Positions 22,301-22,341 of a DNA stretch of 22,341 nucleotides are shown one piece after another. Positions within the stretch are counted from its first letter, which is position 1, and every line of letters starts with the position of its first letter. Position numbers and translations under genes: made by a program. The DNA is taken from NCBI GenBank assembly GCA_903921605.1, contig CAIXQV010000535.1:1-22341 (forward strand). The letters are read 5' to 3'. This DNA is from an uncultured Planctomycetaceae bacterium (lineage in GTDB: Bacteria > Planctomycetota > Planctomycetia > Planctomycetales > Planctomycetaceae). The notes under the pieces were generated by a model, which was not told the origin of the DNA, did no database searches, and worked only from the letters and a program-made list of their open reading frames with translations.

Positions 22301-22341
22301 GTGAGTGATTCCATGAACCGTGTGATTGTCCGCCCTGAAAA
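22301..22341 (+). CDS. Start of a downstream gene, truncated by the window edge
   Basis: GTG 22301 and ATG 22313 are in one frame that stays open to the end, reading MNRVIVRPE from the ATG. The position, 51-63 bases after the cupin and on the same strand, suits a partner gene such as the ABC permease, but too little is visible to identify it. Confidence 0.35.
   Translation, partial: MSDSMNRVIVRPE

Overview
The window reads as a chromosomal segment of a planctomycete-like bacterium (Planctomycetota). I infer this from the gene style rather than from any marker gene: a secreted prenyltransferase-like/HEAT protein, a GxxExxY nuclease lying inside ACCACAGAGG-type repeats, WbpM-like dehydratase chemistry, several sulfotransferases, and many genes without a Shine-Dalgarno site. 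No tRNA, rRNA, CRISPR array or classical transposase was seen. Most of the window (about 1.1-20.4 kb) is a surface-polysaccharide locus.

Layout. 0-1.1 kb: tsaD, a housekeeping tRNA-modification gene. 1.1-2.6 kb: a family-2 glycosyltransferase and an unrecognised small protein. 2.6-7.7 kb: four co-directional genes separated by repeats. They are a type I phosphodiesterase, a PD-(D/E)XK 'GxxExxY' nuclease inside an inverted-repeat element, an SQD1-like UDP-sulfoquinovose synthase with a cysteine-rich N-terminal extension, and a thioredoxin-sulfotransferase fusion. 7.7-13.6 kb: a compact operon of a UDP-GlcNAc 4,6-dehydratase-like enzyme, a Wzx-type flippase, an O-antigen ligase/polymerase-like protein, a family-4 glycosyltransferase and a second sulfotransferase; several of these genes overlap by 1-4 bases. 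13.7-15.4 kb (minus): a secreted alpha/alpha-barrel plus HEAT protein with a near-consensus promoter. 15.5-16.6 kb: an NAD-dependent sugar epimerase. 16.7-20.4 kb (minus): a glycosyltransferase, a zinc-ribbon SAM methyltransferase and a second flippase-like membrane protein. 20.4-20.9 kb: a gene-free stretch with two dyads. 20.9-22.3 kb: an ABC ATPase, a cupin, and the first bases of a further gene.

How it fits together (inference). The dehydratase, epimerase and SQD1-like enzyme would make modified nucleotide sugars. The glycosyltransferases would build lipid-linked units, the flippases would move them across the membrane, and the ligase-like protein would polymerise or attach them. The sulfotransferases and SQD1 point to a sulfur-rich, anionic glycan or glycolipid.

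The most unusual content is at 3.99-7.66 kb. Three copies of one inverted-repeat element occupy three successive intergenic gaps, each starting within about 25 bases of the preceding stop codon. One copy carries the nuclease gene. The other two replace it with a second, nested inverted repeat, and these two share arm sequences and spacing but not spacer sequence. This looks like a small mobile or structure-forming element with one nuclease-bearing and two gene-less members.
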